Shown: in pieces, positions 9,666 to 17,942 of the stretch
How positions within the stretch are numbered: position 1 is the first letter of the stretch
Layout of the letters: every line of letters begins with the position of its first letter
Assembly (NCBI RefSeq): GCF_039535785.1
Contig: NZ_BAAAXV010000008.1
Location: 124,001-188,000 of the forward strand
Source of the DNA: Nonomuraea helvata
Lineage (GTDB): Bacteria; Actinomycetota; Actinomycetes; Streptosporangiales; Streptosporangiaceae
Reading direction: 5' to 3'
Length of the DNA stretch: 64,000 nucleotides
Translations under genes and position numbers: made by a program
The notes under the pieces: model-generated
Told to the model about the DNA's origin: nothing
Seen by the model: only the letters and a program-made list of their open reading frames with translations
Databases searched by the model: none

Positions 9666-10694
9666 ATGGCGGCAACGGGGATGGTTCCCACGGACAAGGC
9701 GCGCTTGGCCTTGCGGCGGCAGACCGGCGACCTGGCCGAGGGGGCGGCCAAGCTCGCGGGGGAGATCGGCAGCGTCGGCGTCGAGGCGGTGCTGGCACAG
9801 GGCAACCGGGTCGCGGAGCACAAGGGGGCCTCGGGCGCGGTCGGCTCGATGCGGCCGCGACCCGTCGACTGGTTCGCCTTCGATGACAAGGACGAGGACA
9901 CCGTCGACTGGTATCCGCAGGGGCTGACCTGCTCTGACGAGTCCGGCTCGATCGGGGTGCCGGCGTTCCTGGCGACCTGGTACTTCAAGCCGGATGAGGG
10001 CGAGCGGGGCATCAGGGTGTCCTTCCTGAGCCCCAAGACGCTGAAATATCAGCATGCGCTGCTGGTCGAGGCGAAGCCCGACGGCTCGTACGGGCCGATC
10101 AACATCCACGCGGGCGGCATCGCGTGCGACGGCGACCTCGTCTACATCGCCGACACCAAGAGAGGGCTGCGCGTCTTCGACCTCAACCGGGTGCTGGACC
10201 TGCGTACCGCCCAGAGCGATCTGGGCGATCCCCAGCGGATCGGGCGGCACGACGGCAAGTTCCACGCGTTCGGCTACCGGTACGTGATGCCGCAGACCGA
10301 CTTCTGGCGGGTGGCGACGGCGGGGCCGCTCTTCTCGTTCGTCTCGATCGACCGCAGTGGCGGCACGCCGCGGCTGGTCAGCGGCGAGTACCGGGAGGAC
10401 GACCCGGGCGGCTGGGTGGCCCGCTGGCCTCTCGGCATGTCCGGCGGTGAGCCCGAGGACGCCTTCGTGATGGGACAGCCCAAGATCCAGGGGGCCGTCT
10501 CGTGGGGTGGGAAGTGGTACCTGAGCCAGGCGGCCGGCGCGGCCGCCAACGGCAAGCTGCTCGTCTATGCCGACGGCAAGCTGGAGACCAGGGCGTTTCC
10601 CGTCGGGCCTGAGGATCTGACGGTGCAGGGCGGCAAGCTGTGGAGCGTCACCGAGTTCCGGAACAGGCGGATCATCTTCGGCGTCCCTCTGTGA
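9666..10694 (+). CDS. uncharacterised protein, probable beta-propeller-like fold
   Basis: 342-residue protein I cannot place in a named family. A charged N-terminal helical part (~1-60) is followed by strand-rich sequence with repeated short motifs (IACDGDLVYIADTKRGLRVF, DLTVQGGKLWSVTEFRNRRI) suggestive of propeller blades. There is no signal peptide or membrane segment. A good ribosome-binding site (GAGG five bases before ATG 9666) supports the start. The 3' end overlaps the convergent PaaX-like gene by 23 nt. Confidence 0.75.
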   Translation: MAATGMVPTDKARLALRRQTGDLAEGAAKLAGEIGSVGVEAVLAQGNRVAEHKGASGAVGSMRPRPVDWFAFDDKDEDTVDWYPQGLTCSDESGSIGVPAFLATWYFKPDEGERGIRVSFLSPKTLKYQHALLVEAKPDGSYGPINIHAGGIACDGDLVYIADTKRGLRVFDLNRVLDLRTAQSDLGDPQRIGRHDGKFHAFGYRYVMPQTDFWRVATAGPLFSFVSIDRSGGTPRLVSGEYREDDPGGWVARWPLGMSGGEPEDAFVMGQPKIQGAVSWGGKWYLSQAAGAAANGKLLVYADGKLETRAFPVGPEDLTVQGGKLWSVTEFRNRRIIFGVPL

Positions 10695-11409
10695 GCCTGT
10701 CGAGGTGCTCGTACAGGACCTCGCGATAGCGGCGGTCGAAGTCGTCGTACCGGGAGCGCAGCTCCGCGCCCGGCCAGTCAGGCGGTAGCAGCTCCTCCGG
10801 GAGCAGCGGGTCGGCCAGGAGATGGCGCAGCACGGCGGCCGAGACCAGGAAGCCCTCGGCCAGGCCGTCTGCCCTCTCCAGGGCCCGCTCCAGCCCGCGC
10901 GCCTCGGCCGCCCAGCCGTCCAGGTCCCACAGCAGGGGAGTGGGGTCGCCGTGCGGCCGGCCGTCGATCAGCGTGCACTGCGCGGTGACGGTCTCCGGCC
11001 ACTCGCGCACCAGGTTGGCGGGCCGCATCCAGGTGCCCTCGCGGAGCTCGGCCAGGCGCAGCGCGGTCATCGTGTGCCGGAACGCGGCCCGGTCGGCGGG
11101 CGCGCGCCGCTCCGCGGTGACCACGGCCACCTCCCACGTGCCGTCCCACGGCCTGGTGTGCGGGTCGCGGCTCTCGTCCTGCCTGGCCTGGCGCTCGACG
11201 AGGCGCTGCGAGAGCGTGTAGTGGCGGCCGTCCTGGAGCAGGTCGCCGGCCGCGACCATGCGTGACAGCGCCACCCGTACGGTGCCCTCGGCGATGCCGA
11301 ACAGCGCGCCGATGCGCACCAGATGGCGGGCCGGCAGGCGCGGCGGGTGGCTGCCCAGCAGCGCGCTCAGCACGGCCGATCTGGCACTCAGATTGTTACG
11401 CTCTTCCAT
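10672..11409 (-). CDS. PaaX-family transcriptional regulator
   Basis: 245-residue PaaX-type repressor: N-terminal winged helix (~10-75, LSALLGSHPPRLPARHLVRI then GTVRVALSRMVAAGDL), a central PaaX domain and a C-terminal helical PaaX_C-like region ending RYREVLYEHLDRL. PaaX proteins respond to acyl-CoA thioesters, and this gene is divergent from an acyl-CoA dehydrogenase only 31 bp away, so it very likely controls that enzyme and itself. The inducer is unknown; there are no phenylacetate genes nearby. Confidence 0.85.
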   Translation of the reverse strand: MEERNNLSARSAVLSALLGSHPPRLPARHLVRIGALFGIAEGTVRVALSRMVAAGDLLQDGRHYTLSQRLVERQARQDESRDPHTRPWDGTWEVAVVTAERRAPADRAAFRHTMTALRLAELREGTWMRPANLVREWPETVTAQCTLIDGRPHGDPTPLLWDLDGWAAEARGLERALERADGLAEGFLVSAAVLRHLLADPLLPEELLPPDWPGAELRSRYDDFDRRYREVLYEHLDRLTEGRRR

Positions 11410-11416
11410 CGCGTGT

Positions 11417-11440
11417 CGAGTATATGTAACACTCGCGAGT
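11417..11440. promoter_or_regulatory. candidate PaaX operator/divergent promoter
   Basis: The whole gap between two divergent start codons is 31 bp. It contains the perfect 10-bp palindrome ACTCGCGAGT (11431-11440) directly abutting the ATG of the dehydrogenase. CGAGTAT occurs twice (11417 and 11436), with ACACTCG between in inverted orientation. No room remains for a ribosome-binding site, which suggests a leaderless dehydrogenase mRNA. Confidence 0.55.
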
Positions 11441-13111
11441 ATGGGCCGCTATCTCATCGAACCTTTCGACCGCGGCGACCGCAGCGACCGGTACGCCACC
11501 GAGCGTTACCAGGGCGCGGCCGGGCGCAACTGGTGGACCTGCGATCCCACGCTCCGCCTGCTCATGCGGCGCCACCTGGGCGAGGGATTCGCCTGGGCCG
11601 AGCCACGCCTGGAGAGGCTGGGCGCGCTCATGGGCGGGCTCGTCGCCGAGTGCGCCGAGGAGACAGACCGCAACCCGCCGCGGCTGGAGAAGTACGACAA
11701 GTGGGGCAGGGACGTCAGCCAGGTCGTCATGCCGCCGTCGTTCCAGGCGGCCAGGCAGGCGCTCATGGAGGACAACTTCACCTCGCCGTCGTTCGCGGAG
11801 GAGGCCCGCTCCCATGGGGCGGATCCGGCCGCGCTCGCCGCCGCCTGGACGTACCTGCTCGACCAGGCGGACATCGGGATGGGCTGCGCGCTCGGCACGG
11901 GCGGGGACATGGTGGTCTCCCTTGCGGAGAAGTACGCGCCGGAGGACGTACGCGAACGGGTGCGGGAGATCTTCGCCAACGGCTACTACTCCGGCGAGGC
12001 CGCTCAGATGTTCACCGAGCGGACGGGCGGCTCGGACCTGGCGGCGCTGGAGGCCACGGCGGAGCCCGCCGGCGACGCGTGGCTGCTGACGGGGTTCAAG
12101 TGGTTCGCGTCCAACGCCAACGGGTCCGCGTTCGTGGTGCTGGCCAGGCGCCCCGACGGGGCCGTGTCGCCGTTCCTCGTGCTGTGGGAGCGGCGGGACG
12201 GGACCCGCAACGGGGTGCGGATCAGGCGGCTCAAGGACAAGCTCGGCACCAGGTCGGTGGCGTCGGCCGAGGTCGAGTTCACCGGCGCGGAGGCGTTCTC
12301 CCTGTCGGGAGAGGGCTCCGGCTCCGGGCTCGGGACCATGATGAAGCTCACCAACGCCTCCAGGCTCGGCGTGGCCATGATGGGCGCCGGCGTGGCCAGG
12401 CGCGCGCTGGTGGAGTCGATCTGCTACGCCAGGTCGCGCGAGGCGTTCGGGCGGCCGCTCATCGACCACCCGCTGATGCGCCGCAAGCTCGGCGAGCTGA
12501 TCGTCGAGGTCGAGGCCGCCCAGGCCCTCGTCTTCGACGGCCACGTCGGCCCCCGCCTGCGCATCGCCCCCGCGCTCATCAAGCTCCGCACCGCCCGGCT
12601 CGGCGTGACGGCCGCCAGCGACGCGATCGAGGTGCACGGGGGCAACGGCTACATCGAGCAGTGGCCGGTGGCCCGGCTGCTGCGCGACGCTCAGGTCAAC
12701 CCGATCTGGGAGGGCGGCGACAACATCCTCTGCCTCGACGTGCGGCGCGCCATGGTGAAGGAGCAGGCCCACCTGCCCTTCCTCGACCGCCTGCGCGACC
12801 TGGCCACCTCCGACCTGGTCCACACGCGCATCGACGACCTCGCCAAGGCCGTCTCGGCGTGGGCCGCGCTGGAGCCCTCGGTGGCGGAGGAGCGGCTGTA
12901 TCCGCTGGCGCAGTTCATGGCCGACGTGTACGCCGCCGCGCTGCTGGAGGACCAGGCGACGTGGGGGCTCGACGACGGCCGCAAGGCGCTGGTCGCCAGG
13001 CTCTACGCCGAGGCGCACCTCATCGACCACGGCCCGCTGCGCGGAATCGACCGCCCGTCGGAGGGCTTTGAGGTGTTCGGCGACCTCGTTTCGGGGGCGG
13101 TCACGCTCTGA
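11441..13111 (+). CDS. acyl-CoA dehydrogenase, AidB-like subgroup
   Basis: 556-residue flavoenzyme with the acyl-CoA dehydrogenase fold. Visible: the substrate/flavin loop FTERTGGSDLAAL, FKWFASNANG, a C-terminal helical domain with ARSREAFGRPLIDHPLMRR, and EVHGGNGYIEQWPVARLLRD followed by NPIWEGGDNI. The extended N-terminus (RYQGAAGRNWWTCDPTLR) and extra C-terminal ~100 residues resemble the longer AidB-type enzymes more than ~380-residue beta-oxidation enzymes. The ATG at 11441 (MGRYLIEPFDRG) is chosen because the upstream open frame overlaps the divergent regulator. Probably acts on a branched or aromatic acyl-CoA, or has an AidB-like role. Confidence 0.85.
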   Translation: MGRYLIEPFDRGDRSDRYATERYQGAAGRNWWTCDPTLRLLMRRHLGEGFAWAEPRLERLGALMGGLVAECAEETDRNPPRLEKYDKWGRDVSQVVMPPSFQAARQALMEDNFTSPSFAEEARSHGADPAALAAAWTYLLDQADIGMGCALGTGGDMVVSLAEKYAPEDVRERVREIFANGYYSGEAAQMFTERTGGSDLAALEATAEPAGDAWLLTGFKWFASNANGSAFVVLARRPDGAVSPFLVLWERRDGTRNGVRIRRLKDKLGTRSVASAEVEFTGAEAFSLSGEGSGSGLGTMMKLTNASRLGVAMMGAGVARRALVESICYARSREAFGRPLIDHPLMRRKLGELIVEVEAAQALVFDGHVGPRLRIAPALIKLRTARLGVTAASDAIEVHGGNGYIEQWPVARLLRDAQVNPIWEGGDNILCLDVRRAMVKEQAHLPFLDRLRDLATSDLVHTRIDDLAKAVSAWAALEPSVAEERLYPLAQFMADVYAAALLEDQATWGLDDGRKALVARLYAEAHLIDHGPLRGIDRPSEGFEVFGDLVSGAVTL

Positions 13112-13171
13112 CAACCTGGATTTGCGCGAGTGCCCTACTGCAAAAGTCGCGTCCCCATGTGAAACAGGCAC

Positions 13172-13481
13172 TCAGGGGCGATCGTAGATGGAGTGGTCGC
13201 CAACGCGCCGCCACCGCAGGATCGTCTCGCCGTCGTCATCCGTGGCGAAACAGAAAGTGGCACGTCCATCCGGCGAGACAAAGTTCCAGGTCATGGAGTA
13301 GACGTCGGTGCCGACGAGTTTGTGGATGCAGCCGTACCGGCCAGGGTATGTGTCCCGTGTGGGCTCCCTGGGCGAGCGCGGGCAGGAAGTGCTTGCAGAC
13401 CGCCTCTTTGAACAGAGCGTAGTGCTCTGGAGGAAGCCGTGAGAGATCCCGCACGAATGAGTCGGATCGCTCGTACTTCAA
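13172..13481 (-). pseudogene. RelE-type toxin gene with a frameshift
   Basis: The N-terminal frame starts at TTG 13481 (KYERSDSFVRDLSRLPPEH...) and runs to ...GHIPWPVRL. The family's C-terminal half (LVGTDVYSMTWNFVSPDG, then ILRWRRVGDHSIYDRP) is in the neighbouring frame and stops at 13172. One surplus base around 13320-13345 accounts for the change; repaired, the protein would be ~102 residues, normal for these toxins. The TTG overlaps the antitoxin stop as TTGA, so it was a coupled antitoxin-toxin operon. Read as annotated, translation ends at 13236 after 81 residues and lacks the catalytic C-terminus. A sequencing error is the alternative. Confidence 0.7.
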
Positions 13482-13762
13482 GCGGATGTCTCCCCGCGAA
13501 TCGCATCGCTCTCCGTGAAGAGATCCTCCATGCTGTCGAAGCGTCGGCTGCGGCCCTCTCGGAAATCCGCGTCGGCCTCGGCTTCGGCCGCCTGCCAGCC
13601 GGGCGTCCAGTACCAGGCGTCGTCAGCAGGAACGATGGCGGCCACGCGGCGGCCATGATCGGTCAAGTAGGCGATCGCGCCACGCTCGGAGGCAGCACTG
13701 ATGACCTCGGGCAGATGGCCGTCGGCTTCATTCAGCGGGACCTCGAAGGCGCTGTCACTCAT
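13478..13762 (-). CDS. Phd/YefM-type antitoxin
   Basis: 94-residue protein beginning MSDSAFEVPLNEADGHLPEV. The segment AASERGAIAYLTDHGRRVAAIVPADD has the typical Phd/YefM arrangement for DNA binding and dimerisation; the acidic, disordered C-terminus (AEADADFREGRSRRFDSMED) would mask the toxin. The start at ATG 13762 is preferred over the longer frame beginning at 13798. Its stop overlaps the toxin's TTG start. Its partner appears frameshifted, so the antitoxin may persist alone. Confidence 0.75.
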   Translation of the reverse strand: MSDSAFEVPLNEADGHLPEVISAASERGAIAYLTDHGRRVAAIVPADDAWYWTPGWQAAEAEADADFREGRSRRFDSMEDLFTESDAIRGETSA

Positions 13763-13921
13763 GTCTTGAGTGTAGGCCGAGACATATACAGGGGGCACGT
13801 TGCACAGTGTAGCTATTCAATTGCTGCATGTGTGCGGCTTGTTGAGCACCGCGGGGGTTGGCCGTCAAGGGCGCAGGGGTTCTCGCCGGCCGCCGGGGCC
13901 GGACACGTCACGGGTCATGGG

Positions 13922-15028
13922 CTATCCAAGATTCCGATGGCCTCCCAGCACCCGCAGCATGACTTCCCCATAGATGGGGTTCGCCACATCTATCGGAGGT
14001 CTCTGCTTGACCAGGCCCAGATCGCGAACGTAGGACAGGTCGATGGAGAAGGCGGGGTCGGCGTCGGGGAACGACCCAGCCACCACGGACTCCATCACCC
14101 GCTTGACCCGGGGCTCGCGCAGCCGGGAGACCAGCACATCGAGATGGGTGACGCGCGCCCGGATCAACCGCTCCTTGGCCTCCTCCACCTGCCTGGCGGT
14201 GATGGCGCCGGTTGCCCCCATCTGGAAGGTGATTTCGTAGGCGAGGGCGTTGACCAGCCACGGTTGTCCCTGCGTCAGCTCGAAGACCCGATCCACCGCG
14301 CCCTTGGTGAACTCCTGACCGGTCGCTTGTGTGTGCTGGTCGTACAGCTCGGCGATCTGGTCGGCGGTGAAGTCGCCCAGGCGCAGCGAGTCGGCGATGA
14401 TGTTGAACGGGCTGGCCGGGTTCGAACGGTCGGAGTGGCCCGAGGCGACCTTGTAGTCACGCACGTTGCGCACCCCACACAGCACTACGGACGTGGGGAA
14501 CGGATGGCCTTGAGGCCGCTTATCGTGGCCGGTGCGGAGTTGTCCGAGGATGTTGATCATGCTGTCGCCCTGAAGAGCGTCGACCTCGTCGAGGAACAGC
14601 ACCACCCGGCGCGGGCAGCGCCGGCACCACTCCGTCAGCGCCGCACCGAACCGGCTGCCTGGTGCGACCTGCGGCCAGGGATCCGGCGGCAGCCACTCGT
14701 CCGGACATCCCGACCACTTGGCGGCCTCGCGCATGGAATGCAGCAGAATCGACTCCGCAGCGGCGAAGTCGTCACCGGCCGCCTTGGCGGTCTCGCAGGA
14801 GAACCTCAGGGCGGCAATGTCGTCATCGGCGGTGAGTTCGGAGGCCAGGAAACGTAGCGCGGTCGTCTTCCCGGTCTGCCGGGGCGCGTGCAACACGAAA
14901 TAACGATCCATGTCGATGAGCACCCGTGTCTGCGGGATCTGCGGCGTGGGAGGCAGCATGTAATGGCGTTGCGGGTCGCACGGGCCGGTGGTGTTGAAGT
15001 ATCTCGCTTTTAGTGGCCTCATGGTCAC
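13922..15028 (-). CDS. AAA-type ATPase, unknown role
   Basis: 368-residue ATPase. The N-terminal signature YFNTTGPCDPQRHYMLPPTP precedes Walker A HAPRQTGKTT (Lys54); Walker B is VVLFLDEVDAL. A C-terminal helical/winged region has ELTQGQPWLVNALAYEI. This belongs to the widespread AAA-like family found scattered in accessory regions of bacteria, related to STAND/archaeal-type ATPases; substrate and partners are unknown. GTG 15028 and ATG 15022 are both possible starts. No obvious operon partner. The setting among gene fragments suggests a mobile or defence-related origin, but nothing in the protein proves it. Confidence 0.8.
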   Translation of the reverse strand: MTMRPLKARYFNTTGPCDPQRHYMLPPTPQIPQTRVLIDMDRYFVLHAPRQTGKTTALRFLASELTADDDIAALRFSCETAKAAGDDFAAAESILLHSMREAAKWSGCPDEWLPPDPWPQVAPGSRFGAALTEWCRRCPRRVVLFLDEVDALQGDSMINILGQLRTGHDKRPQGHPFPTSVVLCGVRNVRDYKVASGHSDRSNPASPFNIIADSLRLGDFTADQIAELYDQHTQATGQEFTKGAVDRVFELTQGQPWLVNALAYEITFQMGATGAITARQVEEAKERLIRARVTHLDVLVSRLREPRVKRVMESVVAGSFPDADPAFSIDLSYVRDLGLVKQRPPIDVANPIYGEVMLRVLGGHRNLG

Positions 15029-15251
15029 ATTCTGTCATCGACCGTTGTCCCGATTACGAGATTCCGCGTTGAGACCGCCGAGGCTGTGGAGCGCACGACC
15101 ATGGCCACACTCAGTGGCATGATTTCGGCGAAATGCGGGTAGGTAGTCGCGCTCGAAATGGGCGAGGCCGAGCGCTGCCTGGGCGCCGATTCTGCCGGGC
15201 TGACGGTCGATGCACGACGGCGCCGCTTCGCTCGGGATGGACCGCTGACCC

Positions 15252-15494
15252 TCAATTAGCGGCTTGGAGGATCGGCGCGACCTCAATCTCGATCGAGACT
15301 GCCCAAAGCAGGTCGTCAGCCCCGTCAGTGGCCGGCCATTCGTGAATATCAGCGGCAAGCTCCTCCGTGTCGGCCTCGTCTGGAACTCCAAGCCGTACGG
15401 CAGCCACTTTCAGATTCTGGCCGAAATACCGGATGATCAGCGAACGGTCATCCCACCTGGTTACCTCGGTCTCCAGTCCTGCTACCGGTTTCAA
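15252..15494 (-). CDS. small uncharacterised ORF, possibly 5'-truncated
   Basis: 80 codons from TTG 15494; sequence KPVAGLETEVTRWDDRSLII onward, strand-rich, acidic at the C-terminus. I recognise no domain. An in-frame TAG lies two codons upstream of the TTG, and the sequence upstream belongs to an oppositely oriented gene fragment, so the original N-terminus may be missing. The preceding 223 bp up to the AAA ATPase start show no convincing gene. Confidence 0.4.
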   Translation of the reverse strand: MKPVAGLETEVTRWDDRSLIIRYFGQNLKVAAVRLGVPDEADTEELAADIHEWPATDGADDLLWAVSIEIEVAPILQAAN

Positions 15495-15873
15495 GGACTA
15501 TACAGCGGTCGGCACGAAGATGGACAAGGGCCGTTTCGCGTCATGCTCGGTAGCCGAGGACTTGGCCCCAGAGGGCAAACTCGGACTCGTGATCGAAGTC
15601 TTCGATCCATCTCCGAACGACGCAGAAGACTTGAAGAACACCAAGCTGAACACCCAGGGGAAGGACCTGCCCGACGAACTCGGGCCAGGCTTCGCGGCGC
15701 GGCGGAAGAATGCCAAGGATCAGACCATCGCCTTTGTTTACGGATGGACGTCCGGCTACAAGCGCCTTCTCAGCATCAACATCTATAGGGGCGCACCAGG
15801 CCGCGACTCCCTGGCGGACGCGACCGAGTTCTTCCGCCAGCTCAAACCCCTCCTGCTGGACAAGCCCAGGTGA
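15490..15873 (+). pseudogene. C-terminal fragment of an uncharacterised (possibly lipoprotein) gene
   Basis: The frame from FKDYTAVGTKMDKGRFASCSV to DATEFFRQLKPLLLDKPR looks like genuine protein, but the open frame upstream is merely the antisense of the neighbouring minus-strand ORF, and no ribosome-binding site or start is seen at the junction. The size and style (one Cys near the start, alternating strands) recall the small secreted/lipoprotein domains of actinobacteria, without a firm family. Best read as a 5'-truncated gene whose break lies near 15490. Confidence 0.45.
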
Positions 15874-15900
15874 GGTTGCAGAATCACAGGTCAGGAACGG

Positions 15901-15931
15901 TGCGGCCCCCTGACGGGTTTCGAGGGCCGCA
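15901..15931. terminator. GC-rich hairpin between convergent genes
   Basis: Perfect 8-bp stem TGCGGCCC/GGGCCGCA with a 15-nt loop, lying between the fragment ending at 15873 and the DUF397 gene stop at 15943. There is no T-tract on either side, so at most an actinobacterial-type I-shaped terminator. Confidence 0.35.
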
Positions 15932-15942
15932 TGGTGATGACG

Positions 15943-16164
15943 CTAAAAGTCGAATATGCCGCTCTTCGCGCCTGCTATGAACTTGTCCCAGACGGCCCGA
16001 CGGACCACCCACGGCTCTGCGTCCGGCTGCTCGGTGTCGCGCAAGGCGACACGGCCGTCGGAGAGATGCTTGGCCTCCAGACACTCGCCGCCCTGACCGC
16101 TTGACGCCGTGATCCATCCCGTGGGACTTGCGATCTCTCGCGCGATTTGCTCACTCAACTCCAT
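15943..16164 (-). CDS. DUF397 domain protein
   Basis: 73-residue protein with the DUF397 pattern: GWITASSGQGGECLEAKHL, then VALRDTEQPDAEPW and VWDKFIAGAKSGIFDF. These small proteins are encoded directly after DUF5753-type helix-turn-helix regulators in actinomycetes (WhiJ/AbaA-like systems) and modulate them in development and antibiotic control. The ATG at 16164 overlaps the regulator's 3' end by 10 nt, giving translational coupling. Confidence 0.85.
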   Translation of the reverse strand: MELSEQIAREIASPTGWITASSGQGGECLEAKHLSDGRVALRDTEQPDAEPWVVRRAVWDKFIAGAKSGIFDF

Positions 16165-16976
16165 GCCGCCACTCTCCCCTTGATCCGCTGCACTGACAGG
16201 TACTCGGGAAGCGCCGCCTTGCGTATGCACTCGAGTCGGCCCACGAGGTGCTTGATGTCGTCGGGTTTGTCTATGACCTGACCGTGGAGGGCAGATTCGA
16301 CGTACGCGGCGATCGGCACTCCATTCTCCTGAGCCAGAACAACCGGCCCCACGAGCACCGCCGTACACAGGGCCTCGTATGGGAGCAGTTGGACGCTGAA
16401 CCAGTTGTTCTCGGCCATGGTGATCAGCTGTTCCAGCTGGCGGCGTGTCACCGAGCCGTCTCCAACCGGACGATACAGGATGCCTTCGTCCACCACAGCA
16501 AGGTATTGAGGCGGTGTGGGGCGGTTGAAGATAGTTTGCCGTTCCAATCGGGCTTGGACGGCTTCGTCCACCTGCTGGGGTGTCGCGTGCGGCTCCCCGG
16601 CGAAGATTGCACGAGCGTACTCCTCGGTCTGTGCCAGTCCCGGCACAATCAGGGGCGCGACGCTGATGATTTGATCGGCTTTCCGCTCGATCGGTGGCCA
16701 CCGTCGGTACCACGTGGGTACCCGATTGCCGCTGATGGCCGGCCAGTGGGCGAGCAGAGCGCCGTCCAGGCCCAGCGCCTTTTCGCAGAGCTCGATCAGT
16801 TCGCGCGTGGGGTTCTCGTCTCCGCGTTCTACGTTGCCGATACGGCTCTTGCTGTAGCCGATGCGTTCGGCAAGCTGCTCCTGGGTCCATTTGGCGTCAT
16901 AGCGATATTTGCGTAGATCGGCACCGAAACGTGCCGCCGGACTGGCGGTTGGGTCAAGCTCTTTGGGTGCTGGCAT
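16155..16976 (-). CDS. helix-turn-helix regulator with DUF5753 domain (WhiJ-like)
   Basis: 273-residue regulator. The helix-turn-helix (~18-75) has WTQEQLAERIGYSKSRIGNVERG; the DUF5753 domain (~95-265) has SVAPLIVPGLAQTEEYARAI and LYRPVGDGSVTRRQLEQL. Starts at ATG 16976 (MPAPKELDPTASPAARFGAD); the longer frame upstream runs through the promoter. Forms the standard pair with the downstream DUF397 gene. A third typical member, a small RsbW-like ATPase, lies divergently 218 bp away but is interrupted. The gap 16977-17194 presumably holds both promoters; no operator is obvious. Confidence 0.87.
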   Translation of the reverse strand: MPAPKELDPTASPAARFGADLRKYRYDAKWTQEQLAERIGYSKSRIGNVERGDENPTRELIELCEKALGLDGALLAHWPAISGNRVPTWYRRWPPIERKADQIISVAPLIVPGLAQTEEYARAIFAGEPHATPQQVDEAVQARLERQTIFNRPTPPQYLAVVDEGILYRPVGDGSVTRRQLEQLITMAENNWFSVQLLPYEALCTAVLVGPVVLAQENGVPIAAYVESALHGQVIDKPDDIKHLVGRLECIRKAALPEYLSVQRIKGRVAAWS

Positions 16977-17194
16977 TGCTTCTCCCGTAACCAATGGGTC
17001 CCAGCGTTCTGGTTTGGTTCCAGCAAAAGTCTGGGATCGCCCTGGGATTGTTTCGCAAGACAATCTAGCTCGTTGCAGGCAATGTTTGAAGTGGCTGCCA
17101 AGAGCTGGCAACGCGCCAGTTTATATAACAGGTTCCATCAAGATCGACAGTGGTATGCGCTAAATTCCAACAAGATGGGGCAAAGGTGGTAAAT

Positions 17195-17554
17195 ATGGCA
17201 GCGTTTGGCATGCGGCTAGTCGGCGAGATGCGGTTCCCTGGACGTTCCGAGATCATTCGTGATGTTCGGATCTATGCTGTCCATTGGCTCGTAATGGAAC
17301 TGCCTGGAGCTGCTGACAGCGATCATCTCCTGGATGATGTACGGCTCCTGGTCGCCGAACTCGCTACCAACGCGATAAGGCACACTATTTCTGGCCGTTG
17401 ACGACATGGGTCATTTCGGGTCCGTATGTGGCTCGACGCCAGCCAGGTCCGCGTCGAGGTTATGGATCAGGGATGGTGGTCAGGGCCGCGACCCCGGCGG
17501 ACACTTGCTCAGGAACCTTGGCGAAGCCTTCAGGGGAAGGGCTGTGTGACATGA
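17195..17554 (+). pseudogene. RsbW-like small ATPase gene interrupted by an in-frame TGA
   Basis: The N-terminal half (MAAFGMRLVGEMRFPGRSEI to LVAELATNAIRHTISGR) shows the N-box of anti-sigma-type histidine-kinase-like ATPases. A TGA at 17399-17401 stops the frame, but the same frame continues with RHGSFRVRMWLDASQVRVEV and MDQG, the expected G1-box region, to a TGA at 17552. That final stop overlaps the next gene's ATG as ATGA. A Shine-Dalgarno AAAGGTGG precedes ATG 17195. So one base change (for example GGA to TGA) seems to have inactivated the gene; the G2 region is also missing or poor. Stop readthrough or sequencing error are alternatives. Confidence 0.65.
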
Positions 17555-17832
17555 CAGGGATCCCCGATTTCCATGGCCCGCACGTTGAGCCACCCCTGCC
17601 TGGGCACGTCACGCTGACTTGGTACGACCCCACCCCTCGGCCGCCACGCATCCGGGTGATCTCACACACTTGTGAATGCCGCGACACGACGTACGAACTG
17701 TGCGCCGCCGCCGGCCAGAGCTTCGTTCGCCGCACCGATCGCGAGAAGCAGACCGTCCGTGAAACCGCCTGGACGTTGAGCGTGACCGCTCAACGCATCT
17801 TCCAGCAGATTCTGCACGGTGAGGCCCGTTGA
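17551..17832 (+). CDS. small uncharacterised protein coupled to the broken ATPase gene
   Basis: 93 residues from ATG 17551 (MTGIPDFHGPHVEPPLPGHV) ending LSVTAQRIFQQILHGEAR. Mixed strand/helix with two Cys in SHTCECRDTTYELC; no domain recognised. Its start overlaps the upstream stop (ATGA), so translation probably depended on the ATPase gene. Codon usage is normal for the genome, arguing for a real gene; whether it is still expressed is unclear given the upstream nonsense codon. Confidence 0.55.
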   Translation: MTGIPDFHGPHVEPPLPGHVTLTWYDPTPRPPRIRVISHTCECRDTTYELCAAAGQSFVRRTDREKQTVRETAWTLSVTAQRIFQQILHGEAR

Positions 17833-17942
17833 CGGCCAACCGACCGGAGAGGACTCGGGCTATCGGGACCCTACGGCATACCTGGCCGGGCGCAATCCGG
17901 CCCAGAGGACAACTGCACACGAGGGAGCTGATCGTTCCCCGG

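Noticed and set aside
15943-16890. 315-codon minus-strand frame including DUF397
   Set aside because: Only the last 73 codons are real (DUF397); the upstream part is a shadow of the DUF5753 regulator.
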